61,681 nucleotides of DNA from Shewanella sp. SR44-3 (GCF_014163735.1 NZ_JACJDV010000018.1:1-61681); one strand, 5' to 3'. Shown: positions 1-9,244, counted from the first letter of the stretch. Numbers and translations: made by a program. Notes: a model not told the origin generated them from the letters alone.

Positions 1-28
1 CATTAACCATTAACCATTAACCATTAAC
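1..28. repeat. 7-bp tandem repeat (CATTAAC x4)
   Basis: Four perfect head-to-tail copies of CATTAAC open the window. The array may continue upstream of the window edge. It lies downstream of the leftward membrane-protein gene that ends at 59. No coding role is visible. Confidence 0.9.
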
Positions 29-58
29 AACTATAGGTGCCGCCCTAAAAACTTGCGC

Positions 59-604
59 TTAACTCATGATGTTAAAGTTCATTCTAGGTTTGAACCAAGC
101 CTTCACTTTAGCATCAAAGCTTACCCATACCTGCAATAACGCTAGGCTGATCAATATACTAAATATCATCCAATCTGGTAGCTTAAGTTGCAATAGTCCT
201 AAATCCACCAGTGTTGGTCCAACAATCAAGTTGTCGGGATCATACAAGAGCACGGGTAACGCACTCACCAAAGCAAGCTGACTGATGGTATATAAGCGTA
301 ATAGATACAGGGCCGAGCGCTGGCGGCCAAACACGGCTAACACCATCAACAAGGTCAAGATGCAAAACAGCACCCCTTGCTTAGCAATCAAGCCGCTCAC
401 CGAAATCACAGTGAAAAATACCATCAAAGCAATCAGGCGTTTAGCCAATACAGGCTTTGGCTGGCTGGCCGCTTGTTGTTCAAGCGTGGACAGCTGAGCT
501 GCAGTTGCTGTCGTCAGCGCTGCAGCCGTACTGTTTAAGTTGTTGTCAGCGCTGCTGGCCGAGTCGCTGTCTGTGGCACGGGGGGAGGTACTTTCTGGTT
601 TCAT
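59..604 (-). CDS. Hypothetical inner-membrane protein (181 aa)
   Basis: I do not recognise the family. Residues 1-50 are polar and rich in Ser, Thr, Ala and Gln, so they probably form a disordered cytoplasmic tail. About three hydrophobic segments follow (roughly residues 54-92, 100-120 and 143-163), and the protein ends in a short basic tail. The ATG at 604 has a purine-rich AGAGAAG about 8 bases upstream, which supports this start. The next gene upstream, the DUF2750 gene, lies only 49 bp away on the same strand, so co-transcription is possible. The call as a real gene rests on length, start signal and membrane-protein composition. No function can be inferred. Confidence 0.7.
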   Translation of the reverse strand: MKPESTSPRATDSDSASSADNNLNSTAAALTTATAAQLSTLEQQAASQPKPVLAKRLIALMVFFTVISVSGLIAKQGVLFCILTLLMVLAVFGRQRSALYLLRLYTISQLALVSALPVLLYDPDNLIVGPTLVDLGLLQLKLPDWMIFSILISLALLQVWVSFDAKVKAWFKPRMNFNIMS

Positions 605-653
605 TGCAGCTTCTCTTTGCTCGTGCTCAACATTGGGTAAGTCTTAGCAGGTT

Positions 654-1040
654 TTAGTGCTGTGGCTTAGCTCTAGGCGTTAAGCGCTCGTTGAATTCAA
701 ACGGTGGGATAACCACGCCTAAGTCATCTTGAACAGGGAACACGGCCACAAATAAGTCATCATCGCCCATGCCGGGTACCCAGCGCTCTTGAAACTCATC
801 GAGTGGAATCGCCAGTGGCTCACAATCGCTCCACTCATCAACAGCCCATAAAGAGGCGGCTTCTTCAGATGACCACATAGGGATGCAATCTTCATCATCA
901 GTGGTTAGCATTACGCAACCGTCTTGATCTTGAAGTGTCCACAGGTGTTTTTCAGTTTTGATTTGCTCAACCAAAAAGTCATATCTGGCTTCTGGAGTCA
1001 TATTGACTTGCTCTGAAATCGATTTTTTTGCATTACTCAT
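654..1040 (-). CDS. DUF2750 domain-containing protein
   Basis: This 128-residue acidic protein has the look of the DUF2750 family: an N-terminal 'MTPEARYDFLVEQI' stretch, a 'LWTLQDQDGCVML' strand, then 'PMWSSEEAASLW' and a 'W...P..LDEFQERW' segment. Members are small soluble proteins of unknown function. It has no signal peptide or membrane segment and is probably cytosolic. It lies 47 bp downstream of anmK on the same strand. The family assignment is from memory of the sequence pattern. Confidence 0.8.
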   Translation of the reverse strand: MSNAKKSISEQVNMTPEARYDFLVEQIKTEKHLWTLQDQDGCVMLTTDDEDCIPMWSSEEAASLWAVDEWSDCEPLAIPLDEFQERWVPGMGDDDLFVAVFPVQDDLGVVIPPFEFNERLTPRAKPQH

Positions 1041-1087
1041 GGATACGTTCTCATTGTTTAAATAGTTAATACTAATAGAAATTTCTG

Positions 1088-2200
1088 TTATTTAGCGCTA
1101 TAGCGGCCACCAAGTACCGCAGGCCTTGAAGCGCCGGTTACTGCAGGTAAATTAGCAGGTAAATTATGCTGGTGGCGCATAGCAAGCCAGGCAAAGGCTA
1201 TGCCTTCGACCCATTTAGCATCGACCCCTAAGGCCGATGTTGTTTGCAGCTGATAGCCAGGTACAAGTAGTGCTAGGCGTTTCATTAGTGCACCATTTAA
1301 GGCACCGCCACCGCAGACAAATAACTGGCCGTTAGGGGATAGTTTGTTAATGTCATTGGCTATGCTGTGACAGGTTAAATCAAGCAAGGTCGATTGAATA
1401 TCTGCAGCATCTAAATGACTAAAGTTTGCAAGTTGTTGCTCAAGCCAGGCTTGGTTAAATAATTCTCTGCCGGTACTTTTGGGGTAGTGCAGTGAAAAAT
1501 AGGGATGTGACAGCATTTGAGTCAGTAGTGCTTGGTTGCTGTTACCAGACTCCGCCCACTGGCCGTCTTCATCGAAAGCTTGTTCAAGATTTTGTAAAAT
1601 AAAGGCATCGATTAGAGTGTTGCCAGGACCAGTATCAAAACCGAGTACTTGTTCACTATTGCCAGGTAGAAAAGTCACATTAGCGATCCCGCCAATATTC
1701 AAAATGACCCGGATCTGATTTTTTTCGGCAAACACTTGTTGGTGAAAAGCTGGGACTAATGGTGCGCCTTGGCCACCTAAGGCAATGTCTTTACGGCGAA
1801 AATCAGCGATGACATCAATGCCAGTTTCAACGGCGATAGTATTTGGATCGCCAATTTGCAGGGTAAAACCCACTTCTAAGTTTGGCATGTGGCGCACAGT
1901 CTGTCCGTGGCTACCTATGGCGATTATTTGCTCTTTGGGTATGTTGGTTTTTTCAAGCAAGGCATTGACTGCATCGGCAAATAAGCTGCCAACGGTGCGG
2001 TCTAAGCGGCCAAGACGGTTAATTTCATCGGCGGCAGGATTACATAATCGCTGTAGTCCTTTGAGTAAATGACTTGGGATTGCTTGGGTGTGGCCAGCGA
2101 TTAGCTGAGGTTTAGGCTGAGAAAAATCCACCAACACAGCATCAACGCCATCCATGCTGGTGCCAGACATAAGGCCAATAAAGTATTCAGGCTTGCTCAT
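1088..2200 (-). CDS. anmK: Anhydro-N-acetylmuramic acid kinase
   Basis: AnmK phosphorylates and opens 1,6-anhydro-N-acetylmuramic acid to give MurNAc-6-phosphate, a cytosolic step in peptidoglycan recycling. The 370-residue length is typical. The family signature '[18 protein letters not shown]' lies near residue 9, '[10 protein letters not shown]' near residue 95, and the glycine-rich '[12 protein letters not shown]' and '[12 protein letters not shown]' nucleotide and sugar loops follow. '[12 protein letters not shown]' near the C-terminus is the last ATP-site motif. The start codon is 8 bp from the end of the upstream M23 peptidase gene, so two cell-wall genes probably share one transcript. 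Confidence 0.96.
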   Translation of the reverse strand: MSKPEYFIGLMSGTSMDGVDAVLVDFSQPKPQLIAGHTQAIPSHLLKGLQRLCNPAADEINRLGRLDRTVGSLFADAVNALLEKTNIPKEQIIAIGSHGQTVRHMPNLEVGFTLQIGDPNTIAVETGIDVIADFRRKDIALGGQGAPLVPAFHQQVFAEKNQIRVILNIGGIANVTFLPGNSEQVLGFDTGPGNTLIDAFILQNLEQAFDEDGQWAESGNSNQALLTQMLSHPYFSLHYPKSTGRELFNQAWLEQQLANFSHLDAADIQSTLLDLTCHSIANDINKLSPNGQLFVCGGGALNGALMKRLALLVPGYQLQTTSALGVDAKWVEGIAFAWLAMRHQHNLPANLPAVTGASRPAVLGGRYSAK

Positions 2201-2208
2201 AGGGATGC

Positions 2209-3627
2209 TCAGTTGCTGGCAAGTTGCACTTGCTGATTTTTCTTAAGCTTAGCCATTAAATCTTGACTCAGCCTTTGGAATTTTTGTTTTTCGCTGCGGG
2301 CAATAGGCTCAGACTTGGGCAGGCTGACTGTTCTTGGATTGCGGTGTACGCCATTGACGATAAATTCATAATGCAAATGAGCACCGGTAACTCGGCCTGT
2401 ACGCCCAAGAGTACCTATGATCTGCCCTTGTTTAACGCTATCGCCGCGGCTGACATTGCGTTTAGTTAAATGCAGATATTTAGTGGTATAGGTGCCATTG
2501 TGTCTAATAAACACATAGTTACCGTTAAACTGATTGTAACCCGCCTCGATAACTTTACCGCGCCCAGCAGCCTTGATAGGCGTACCAATGGCGGCGACAT
2601 AATCCACCCCTCTATGGGCTTTGACTTGCCCTGTCACAGGGTGCAAGCGACGTGGATTAAAGTTAGAACTTACGTATTTGAAGTCAACTGGTGAGCGTAA
2701 GAAAGCTTTACGCAAGCTGTTGCCTGCTTCTGAATAATATTCACCATCAGAGTAACGCACCGCAGTATGCCGCTCACCTTGGTTAACAAATTCGGCCGCT
2801 AAAATATTGCCATTACGTAAAAACTCACCATCGGCAAACTCTTGCTCTACGATAAGGGTGAAATGATCGTTACGACGCAAATCTAAGGCAAAGTCCACAT
2901 CCCAAGCGAAGATGTTAGCGAGTTGCATAATATGGTTAGCAGAAAGTCCAGCATCAGCTGCGGCATTCCAAAAGTTACTTTTGATTTTTGCGCTAACAAA
3001 TTGGCTACGGATCTCAATTTTTTTGGTGTTAACTTTCTCAATATAACCTGAGTTATTTTTGCTTATCACTAAAGTTGAGACTTTATCGATTCGATAACTG
3101 ACTTCTGAGAGTTCTCCCTCAGGGGTTTTAGTGATAGCTATTTCTTCACCAGGAATAATTTTTAATAGGTTTTTCTTTGCTAGCGGCAAGTTGGCGATAT
3201 CGAAAACATCTTTGGCGCTTAACCCTGCGCGGCTAAATAGCCCACCTAAAGTGTCACCGTTGGCAACTTCATAATATTCGATATCTTTTTGTTCATCATT
3301 GGCCGCCCTAATTTGTTTCTTTTGAGCTTTTATTGCAGCTTGAGTGCTATCGAGTAATAAATCTTGATTGCTTAAAGTCTCGGTATCGGCTTCGATTGAT
3401 TCAGATTGACTGTCTTCAAGAGCTAAAGGCGAGGGATTACTGCGGGCAAACAATAAATCATCTTCGGTGAAATCGATATTGGCTTTAGTATTGGTTGGTG
3501 TCTGTTTAGAGGCCAGCGCATCTTCCGATGGCAGCATCAGAATCACCAATGTAAATAGGCTTAACATAGTTAGCGCTAGTTGATGTGCTTTTGGCAGCAA
3601 TTTAAATAAAGTTATAAGCTTTGCCAT
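2209..3627 (-). CDS. M23 family murein endopeptidase (MepM-like)
   Basis: This is a probable periplasmic or membrane-anchored DD-endopeptidase that cuts peptide cross-links. An N-terminal hydrophobic anchor (about residues 12-35) is followed by a low-complexity linker, an OapA/LysM-like region ('[20 protein letters not shown]') and a C-terminal lysostaphin-type domain. The zinc ligands are visible as 'HRGVD' and 'HLHYEF' (HxH). I prefer the ATG at 3627 (472 aa), with CAGGGT upstream, over the TTG at 3642 (477 aa). It sits back-to-back with tyrS and directly upstream of anmK. MepM/YebA is the closest E. coli relative by layout. The exact orthology is not proven. Confidence 0.9.
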   Translation of the reverse strand: MAKLITLFKLLPKAHQLALTMLSLFTLVILMLPSEDALASKQTPTNTKANIDFTEDDLLFARSNPSPLALEDSQSESIEADTETLSNQDLLLDSTQAAIKAQKKQIRAANDEQKDIEYYEVANGDTLGGLFSRAGLSAKDVFDIANLPLAKKNLLKIIPGEEIAITKTPEGELSEVSYRIDKVSTLVISKNNSGYIEKVNTKKIEIRSQFVSAKIKSNFWNAAADAGLSANHIMQLANIFAWDVDFALDLRRNDHFTLIVEQEFADGEFLRNGNILAAEFVNQGERHTAVRYSDGEYYSEAGNSLRKAFLRSPVDFKYVSSNFNPRRLHPVTGQVKAHRGVDYVAAIGTPIKAAGRGKVIEAGYNQFNGNYVFIRHNGTYTTKYLHLTKRNVSRGDSVKQGQIIGTLGRTGRVTGAHLHYEFIVNGVHRNPRTVSLPKSEPIARSEKQKFQRLSQDLMAKLKKNQQVQLASN

Positions 3628-3842
3628 TGACCCTGATACCAATATTTCACGTTCATTATTATCCCCTTAGTGTACACACTTTCATTTGCCGTGGCTAACA
3701 AGTAACATAGACCTCTTTATTTTTTTGTATTCAAACCCACAGTTAGTCCATAAAACTTATTCAACATCTATGCCAGTAACTAATAGGCGACCAGAATAAG
3801 CGTGACTGAAACCATGGGAATGCCCTAGGAGTCGCAGTAAAG

Positions 3843-5039
3843 ATGGCCGATTTAGCCCAAATATTAGCAGAGATTAAACGCGGTACCGACGAGATTTTGC
3901 TCGAAGCGGATCTGCTGGAAAAACTAAAGGAAGGCCGTCCTTTAAGGATAAAATTGGGCGCTGATCCAACCGCGCCTGATATCCACTTAGGTCATACTGT
4001 CATTTTGAATAAAATGCGCACATTCCAAGAGTTAGGCCATGAAGTGATCTTTTTAATTGGCGACTTTACCGGCATGGTTGGCGACCCAAGTGGTAAAAAC
4101 AGCACCCGTCCTCCGCTAACGCGCGAGCAAGTGCTGGCTAACGCCGAAACCTATAAAGAGCAGGTCTACAAGATTTTAGACCCTGCTAAAACCCGCATCG
4201 AGTTTAACTCAAGTTGGCTTGAGCCTCTGGGCGCAGCGGGCATGATACGCTTAGCATCACAGCAAACTGTGGCGCGGATGATGGAACGTGATGATTTTAA
4301 GAAGCGTTATACTACTGGCCAGTCGATTGCTATCCATGAATTTATGTATCCACTACTGCAAGGTTATGATTCAGTAGCCTTAAAAGCCGATGTGGAATTG
4401 GGTGGCACGGATCAAAAGTTTAACTTACTTATGGGTCGTGAGCTGCAAAAAGCCGAAGGTCAGAAGCCGCAGACGGTTATCATGATGCCCTTGCTTGAAG
4501 GCCTAGACGGTGTCAAGAAAATGTCAAAATCTGCCCATAACTATATTGGAGTCAGTGAACCTGCTAACGAGATGTTCGGTAAGATAATGTCGATTTCAGA
4601 CGATCTTATGTGGCGCTACCTTGAATTGTTGTCATTCCGTCCCTTAACCGAGCTTGCACAATTTAAGCTAGATGTCGAAAACGGCACTAATCCACGTGAC
4701 ATCAAGATTTTGTTGGCAAAAGAGATCATCGCCCGTTTTCATGATGAAGCACAGGCGCAATCTGCACACCAAGCCTTTATCGACCGCTTCCAAAAGGGCG
4801 CTATTCCTGATGATATCGAAGAAATCAGCCTAGAAGCAGGTGAAGGCTTAGGGGTGGCAAACTTACTTAAAGATGCAGGCCTTGTTAGCTCCACCTCAGA
4901 AGCCATGCGGATGATAAAGCAAGGCGCGGTGAAGATGGATGGCGAGAAACTTGAAGACAGCCGTCAGGCATTCGAAGCCGGCCTTGAAGCCGTATTCCAA
5001 GTGGGAAAACGTAAGTTTGCCAAAGTGACGCTTAAGTAA
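3843..5039 (+). CDS. tyrS: Tyrosine--tRNA ligase
   Basis: This is a class I aminoacyl-tRNA synthetase that charges tRNA-Tyr in the cytosol. The HIGH motif appears as 'HLGH' at residues 48-51 and the second signature as 'KKMSKS' near residue 230. A C-terminal S4 RNA-binding domain ends the protein ('[20 protein letters not shown]'). At 398 residues it matches the shorter TyrRS branch rather than the 424-residue E. coli TyrS. 'AGGAGTCGCAGTAAAG' precedes the ATG. It is monocistronic, and a terminator follows at 5082-5113. Confidence 0.97.
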   Translation: MADLAQILAEIKRGTDEILLEADLLEKLKEGRPLRIKLGADPTAPDIHLGHTVILNKMRTFQELGHEVIFLIGDFTGMVGDPSGKNSTRPPLTREQVLANAETYKEQVYKILDPAKTRIEFNSSWLEPLGAAGMIRLASQQTVARMMERDDFKKRYTTGQSIAIHEFMYPLLQGYDSVALKADVELGGTDQKFNLLMGRELQKAEGQKPQTVIMMPLLEGLDGVKKMSKSAHNYIGVSEPANEMFGKIMSISDDLMWRYLELLSFRPLTELAQFKLDVENGTNPRDIKILLAKEIIARFHDEAQAQSAHQAFIDRFQKGAIPDDIEEISLEAGEGLGVANLLKDAGLVSSTSEAMRMIKQGAVKMDGEKLEDSRQAFEAGLEAVFQVGKRKFAKVTLK

Positions 5040-5081
5040 TACCAACGCGACGCATAAGCTCACTTAAGTCATTGCTTGCAA

Positions 5082-5113
5082 TAAAAACGGCGCCTGAATA
5101 GGCGCTATTTTTA
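5082..5113 (+). terminator. Rho-independent terminator of tyrS
   Basis: The stem GGCGCCT-GAAT-AGGCGC is followed by TATTTTTA and preceded by AAAAAC. It starts 43 bp after the tyrS stop codon. Confidence 0.8.
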
Positions 5114-5261
5114 TGCGAGTTTTTGATCACTTAATTGTACATCCAGCCCAAGTGACATTAAGGTTCCTACTCGTGTTGTGAACACGACTGATACCAATGA
5201 CCCAATCAGCATTTACTCACTTATGCCCCAAAGTTTGGTAGATGTACTGTAATTATCTTCA

Positions 5262-5389
5262 AGGTGAACTCGGCCATTGGACTAACGTTCCGAGTGATGC
5301 GGTCAACACGTCCCTGTGGGCTCGGTCGCTGCATCCCTGCTGCTCACGCACTCGAGCCATTTAGTCCAACACCCTCTCATTAGCATCAG
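5262..5389 (+). repeat. Repeat A, copy 1
   Basis: The copy begins AGGTGAACTCGGCC and carries the outer arms TTGGACTAA (5278-) and TTAGTCCAA (5361-5369). It ends ACACCCTCTCATTAGCATCA. Inside, GGCTCG and CGAGCC can pair around a GCTGCA-TCCC-TGCTGC centre. The usual right-hand tail, seen in copies 2 to 4, is replaced after 5389 by other sequence that leads into repeat B copy 1. Confidence 0.85.
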
Positions 5390-5432
5390 TATTACCTTTC
5401 TGCTTTTATCAACAGGCATTAATTGAGCTACT

Positions 5433-5699
5433 CATTGTTAAATTTTGGCTTGAATTCAATCCCGTTTATGTCCAAAAACGTGTTAAATCTGCTCGCGGTG
5501 GATACTTATCGATCGCTAAAGTTAGGCTGGTCATTGTTAAGGTTAACAGGTACGCCAATGCTGAAAAGGTGAGCCATGAGTGTTTGCAAGACGACCGTCC
5601 ATCCCATGGATGGGATGTTCGAGCATCCACGGATGGACTTGCTGCGTGTCGTAGAGCGACTGCCATGGCAAGCCTTAATGCTGGAGTTTCAGTGACCAG
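5433..5699 (+). repeat. Repeat B, copy 1
   Basis: The copy runs from CATTGTTAAATTTTG to TTTCAGTGACCAG. Its core (5566-5672) starts AAAAGGTGAGCCATGAGTG and is closely matched by the reverse complement of 34405-34525. The core holds the hairpin ATCCCAT-GG-ATGGGAT (5601-5616), a GGATG-TTCGAG-CATCC hairpin (5613-5628) and outer arms GTCCATCC (5597-5604) and GGATGGAC (5631-5638). Confidence 0.85.
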
Positions 5700-5773
5700 C
5701 TTTTCTAAGTTTCGCCATTTTGCACAAACTCTATATCGAATAGCTGTTTAAAGGTGTTTTGATTATGCTCGAT

Positions 5774-5978
5774 AGGTGATTTCGGCCATTGGACTAACAA
5801 CACGAGTGACGCCGTCAACACGTCCCTGTGGGCTCGGGCGCAGCATCCCTGCTGCTCACGCACTCGAGCCATTTAGTCCAACACCCTCCCATTAGCATCG
5901 GAGTTGCCATTTCGATCTACAATCAGCATGTTTCTGTATTTGCATCATGATTAAGTCCTAATACATTTTTGTCCAAAC
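5774..5978 (+). repeat. Repeat A, copy 2 (most complete)
   Basis: This copy of about 205 bp has every part of the element: the AGGTGAT start, the TTGGACTAA/TTAGTCCAA outer arms, GGCTCG/CGAGCC, the perfect inner hairpin GCAGCA-TCCC-TGCTGC, CACCCTCCCATTAGCATC, and a tail with ATCAGCATG, GCATCATGATTAAG and TTTTTGTCCAAA. It is the reference copy used to recognise the others. Confidence 0.88.
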
Positions 5979-6305
5979 AATAACATCCTTATTAAAAAGC
6001 CAGTTCGGCGTCCTTGCCTCTCGTTTATAAGCACAATCACCAAAGGTGATTATTTACCGTTTGGATCAAAGTCGAAAATTAATAGTGCCAGCCATGTTTA
6101 TGGAGCCTTAACCATCATCCCGATGGTCGCACGGTATTTTAATCGTCGTATTTCGACTCGGGCATCCTGCTTCGTTCTACCTCCTGCATCCATGCAGTCG
6201 TCGGCAACTTCGAGGGGAGTTGGTGCAGTCTTTGACTGTACTGTTAAAAGTGAACATAGGAATGGTTCTGGATTTTAAAAATTAGAAGGTTACATTCAAA
6301 TTTAT

Positions 6306-6445
6306 GAGGTGAGCCATGAGTGTTTGCGAGACGACCGTCTACTCCTTGTTTAGGAAACAGGACGTCGAAGCGAGCTACAGGGACGCTTTTGGCACGTGTG
6401 TCGATGAGTAAATTACATGGCCAGCCTGTACTCGCAACACTGGAG
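6306..6445 (+). repeat. Repeat B, copy 3 (diverged)
   Basis: AGGTGAGCCATGAGTGTTTG followed by CGAGACGACCGTC matches the left part of the B core. The central palindromes are replaced, and CATGGCCAGCCTGTA resembles the right end of the core. Confidence 0.7.
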
Positions 6446-6474
6446 TTAAGTTATTTTGGTGTATAACAAACTTC

Positions 6475-6630
6475 TGTCCCAAAACGAGTTTGAGCTGATG
6501 CCTAGGTGGAGCTTACCGATAGCCAAAGGTAGATTTGCAAGCTTTAAGGCTAGATAGATACAACAAATACTTAAAAGGTGAACCATGACGCTACACCAAG
6601 AGAGAGGCGAGAAGACCGTCCATCCCATGG
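6475..6630 (+). repeat. Repeat B, copy 4 (partial)
   Basis: Similarity to copy 1 begins further left here, at TGTCCCAAAACGAGTT, and continues through GGTGGAGCTTACCGAT and CCAAAGGTAG. It ends with AAAAGGTGAACCATGA, GAGAAGACCGTCCATCCCATGG and then stops. The element is truncated 30 bp before the end of the NTF2-like gene. Confidence 0.65.
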
Positions 6631-6660
6631 CCGCTATCTGGCATTACTTAACGCTTAAGA

Positions 6661-7134
6661 TTACTGGGATTGCAGTTGATCTGACATGGTTTGATAGTCC
6701 ATCAAATCCACTTGTTCTGTGAGCCTTTGGGTATTGGGATCGAACCTTAAAGTAGTAACGCCGGGGACGGCGATGTCGATGATTTTGCCGGGTTTGCCAA
6801 ATTGCTCCCCTGGGCCGCGAAGGTGATAGTTGCCTATCATCACCACTAAGGGGCCGGTGTTAAACATGTGCTCAATATTGAAGTCGAACTCTAACACGCC
6901 CTCGTGAGAGCGCTGTAAGAAGGCGATGATACTGCGGGTGCCTATGTATTTTGTGTCGGCGGTTTTGTCATAAAATACACTGTCACGATTGTAAAAACGT
7001 CTTAAAGCTTGGTAGTCATGATCTGTCAGCGCCTTGATATAGCCCAGCGCCAATTGTTGTTCAATGGGTCTATCACCTACTTTGGCAGAGACGTGAAAAC
7101 TGACTAAAAAAAGAATAAGACAGAATATTCGCAC
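6661..7134 (-). CDS. Secreted NTF2/SnoaL-like protein
   Basis: A signal peptide (residues 1-17, 'LILFLVSFHVSAK') precedes a domain of about 140 residues with the SnoaL/NTF2-like plan. The helix 'ALGYIKALTDHDYQALRRFY' is followed by 'DSVFYDKTA' and 'GTRSIIAFLQ', then β-strands ('GPLVVMIGNYHL', 'VPGVTTLRFD') and a final 'EQVDLMDYQTM'. This fold binds small ligands or acts as an enzyme scaffold, and nothing here fixes the ligand. The product is probably periplasmic. It starts 1 bp from the end of the TRIC gene, so DUF2721, TRIC and this gene form one leftward operon. Confidence 0.8.
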   Translation of the reverse strand: MRIFCLILFLVSFHVSAKVGDRPIEQQLALGYIKALTDHDYQALRRFYNRDSVFYDKTADTKYIGTRSIIAFLQRSHEGVLEFDFNIEHMFNTGPLVVMIGNYHLRGPGEQFGKPGKIIDIAVPGVTTLRFDPNTQRLTEQVDLMDYQTMSDQLQSQ

Positions 7135-7135
7135 A

Positions 7136-7762
7136 TTAGGCTCTCTTGGTTTTTAGGTCGAATGCAGGCAAAGATAAATGCCACCTAATCGCACTTAATC
7201 TTATGGTTAACGTGCTTAACATAGCAATGGCTAATGCAGCCATACTATCCATTCCCACTTGTAAGCTCAAGGTGTATCCGATGCCGCCTAAAATTGAGGC
7301 CGTGGCATAGATTTCTGTGCGCAGGATCATAGGCACTTGACGGCAAAGTAAGTCACGAATAATGCCGCCACCGACACCTGTTAACAGCCCCATGATGACC
7401 GCGACTATGCCTGATGTACCCAGTAACAAGGCTTTTTCGGCGCCAATAATGGTAAACAGGGCTAACCCTAAGGCATCGGCAATGGGTAAGCTCTTATTTG
7501 GCAGTCGGTGCGGCTTACGCACTAAGACTAAGAAGGCGGCTGTGGTGGCCAGAATAACCAGAATATAATTAGGGTCGCGGATCCAAAATACCGGCGTTGC
7601 CCCCAGCAATGCATCCCTGATGCTGCCGCCACCTATGGCGGTGACCGACGCAAGTACTAGCACCCCAAAGGCATCCATACGGTATTTCCCCGCCGCCATT
7701 GCGCCCGTTAGAGCAAACACAGCTGTACCGCAAAGATCGAAGAAGTAAATCCACTGGCTCAT
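7136..7762 (-). CDS. Trimeric intracellular cation channel (TRIC/UPF0126) family protein
   Basis: This is a seven-helix inner-membrane protein with two pseudo-symmetric repeats. Each repeat carries the family's glycine-rich motif, '[14 protein letters not shown]' in the first and '[15 protein letters not shown]' in the second. The 208-residue length is normal for YicG/YadS relatives. Prokaryotic TRIC proteins conduct cations, and some E. coli members are linked to glycine transport. The substrate here is open. It lies 1 bp downstream of the DUF2721 gene and 1 bp upstream of the NTF2-like gene. Confidence 0.92.
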   Translation of the reverse strand: MSQWIYFFDLCGTAVFALTGAMAAGKYRMDAFGVLVLASVTAIGGGSIRDALLGATPVFWIRDPNYILVILATTAAFLVLVRKPHRLPNKSLPIADALGLALFTIIGAEKALLLGTSGIVAVIMGLLTGVGGGIIRDLLCRQVPMILRTEIYATASILGGIGYTLSLQVGMDSMAALAIAMLSTLTIRLSAIRWHLSLPAFDLKTKRA

Positions 7763-7763
7763 G

Positions 7764-8153
7764 CTATTTACTCAACTCTTTGAGGTGGATATTCAGCGCG
7801 TCAACAGAGATGCGAATTTCGACCACAGATAGCAGCAGTGAATACAGCAGTAGTAATAAACTAAAACCAAACACAATAGAGCCAAAGTGATTGAAACCTG
7901 CGTAAATTAAAATCATACACACCACACACAAGGCAAAGCTGATAACGCCTGCTTCTTGCATTTTTTTGATTAACGTAATGCGCTGCTTAAGGTTTTTGAT
8001 TTGATCGCTATGCACAGGTTTAAGCTCGGGGCTTAGGCTACGAATAAGCGCCGCTAAAGCAAAAAAGCGATTGGTGTAAGCTAATAACAGCAATGAAATT
8101 GCCGGAAACAACAGCGCCGGTGTGGTCAGTGATATTTGTAAGTTATCCAGCAA
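7764..8153 (-). CDS. DUF2721 membrane protein
   Basis: This 129-residue protein has one N-terminal membrane helix (about residues 10-35), a charged central stretch ('[20 protein letters not shown]') and two further helices (about 70-110). '[10 protein letters not shown]' and the following charged helix match DUF2721, a family of unknown role. It is the first gene of a three-gene leftward operon with TRIC and the NTF2-like protein. A Fur-like site lies 66-84 bp upstream of its start. Confidence 0.82.
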   Translation of the reverse strand: MLDNLQISLTTPALLFPAISLLLLAYTNRFFALAALIRSLSPELKPVHSDQIKNLKQRITLIKKMQEAGVISFALCVVCMILIYAGFNHFGSIVFGFSLLLLLYSLLLSVVEIRISVDALNIHLKELSK

Positions 8154-8218
8154 GATGCAGCACCTAATTTAAGTTAAACAGGGAATATGCCCATGGGTTC
8201 ACAGGGTTTTATAATGCG

Positions 8219-8237
8219 CATAATGATACTCGTTTTC
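8219..8237 (-). promoter_or_regulatory. Possible Fur box upstream of the DUF2721-TRIC-NTF2 operon
   Basis: CATAATGATACTCGTTTTC agrees with the 19-bp Fur consensus at 15 of 19 positions by my count. It lies 66-84 bp upstream of the DUF2721 start. The background is AT-rich, so chance is possible. Confidence 0.45.
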
Positions 8238-8245
8238 AAAACAAT

Positions 8246-9244
8246 TTACATGCTTTGTAGCCACCTTAATCCGCTCCAAATAAGTGGGATTAACAAGCTA
8301 AAGCTTATCCAAAAATGACTGGCACGGCGAGTTAATATAATCGCGAGATTAATATCTTGATAATTAGGCAGTTTTCCGCATTTTATCTTGTCGAGTTCGA
8401 GACGGTATTCGCCGCGGCCCAAGGGGATTTTTTGTGGGCCACCAAGTTCAACCTTAAGTAATTTAGCGCCAAGATAAAGGCTTGGGAACTCGTTCAAGGC
8501 GTGACGATATGTCGGCGGTGACAGTAGCGCATTAAATCCGACTTTACCTCCTTGAATGGCGAGCGAGAAATTCCATAGCCAGTTAGGCAGCCAAAAGATG
8601 ACTCGATTGAGGCGATAAATAAAACGGCTAAAATGACGATTAGCAGGGAAATAGGGCGGCCAACTCAGCTCTAATTGTCTCAACATGCACGCTGCTAGCA
8701 CCAAAGGCGCGCCGCCTATGGCAAAAAATAATATACAACTCACTGTGCCATAACTTGGGCGAGTTAATAGCTGGCTAATGCAGGCTTTGCTTAAACCCAC
8801 TTCAGATAAGCCTTGAGTATCATGGCTGACCCAATCTTTGAGTAAGTTCTTAGCGGTTTGTTTATCCTGTTTTTTAAGTGCAGCGGTTATGTCCTCTGCT
8901 GTAGGTGTAAAACTTGTGGCGCTTAGGCAGACATACAAAACTAATAGTTCGAAAAACCAAGGGAAAGCCGCTATCACCAATAGAAAACTTATGATAGCCC
9001 AGAAAGGAAACATGAGTAATAAACTGGCTAAGGTGCCCGCGATTAGCTGTTGTACCTGGCTTCTGTTGCTATGATTGACTTTAGTGGCCAATTGCTTAGC
9101 CAGTAAATGCAGCGCTATAAATGGCTGATAGCCTTTGACTAAAGGGAATTTATGGGCAAGGAATAGCGCTGTAAACAGGATTAAGCTACTGAGAAAGAAG
9201 CCGGGATCGGCCTGTAGCAATTGTTGAATAAATGGGCTTTCCAT
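8246..9244 (-). CDS. CobD/CbiB-like integral membrane protein
   Basis: The protein resembles adenosylcobinamide-phosphate synthase (CobD/CbiB) in its hydrophobic N-terminal half and in 'LLKDWVSHDTQGLSEVGLSKACISQLL', which corresponds to the family's R-D-T..L...... segment. 'GAPLVLAACMLRQLE' and 'FPSLYLGAKL' follow. ATG 9244 (332 aa), with AGGTGG 7 bp upstream, is a better start than the TTG 36 bp further out. No other cobalamin gene lies nearby. Many Shewanella and Vibrio genomes have such a stand-alone paralogue, sometimes annotated as a regulatory or AmpE-like protein, so a role in B12 assembly is not assured. Confidence 0.75.
   Translation of the reverse strand: MESPFIQQLLQADPGFFLSSLILFTALFLAHKFPLVKGYQPFIALHLLAKQLATKVNHSNRSQVQQLIAGTLASLLLMFPFWAIISFLLVIAAFPWFFELLVLYVCLSATSFTPTAEDITAALKKQDKQTAKNLLKDWVSHDTQGLSEVGLSKACISQLLTRPSYGTVSCILFFAIGGAPLVLAACMLRQLELSWPPYFPANRHFSRFIYRLNRVIFWLPNWLWNFSLAIQGGKVGFNALLSPPTYRHALNEFPSLYLGAKLLKVELGGPQKIPLGRGEYRLELDKIKCGKLPNYQDINLAIILTRRASHFWISFSLLIPLIWSGLRWLQSM

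Larger units (their letters stand above)
5040..6660. other. Gene-free repeat block between tyrS and the NTF2-like gene
   Basis: These 1.6 kb carry no credible gene. They hold the tyrS terminator, two copies of repeat A (5262-5389, 5774-5978) and three copies of repeat B (5433-5699, 6306-6445, 6475-6630). The 5979-6300 stretch is not repeated elsewhere in the window. It contains AATCACC-AAA-GGTGATT near 6041-6057 and a GC-rich, palindrome-bearing part at 6120-6235. Short open frames of about 60 codons in the block lie inside the repeats and look accidental. Confidence 0.75.

Noticed and set aside
5466..5751. Open frames of about 60 codons on both strands
   Set aside because: They lie inside repeat B, exist only because of its palindromes, and reappear wherever the repeat occurs. 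No ribosome site or protein-like composition.
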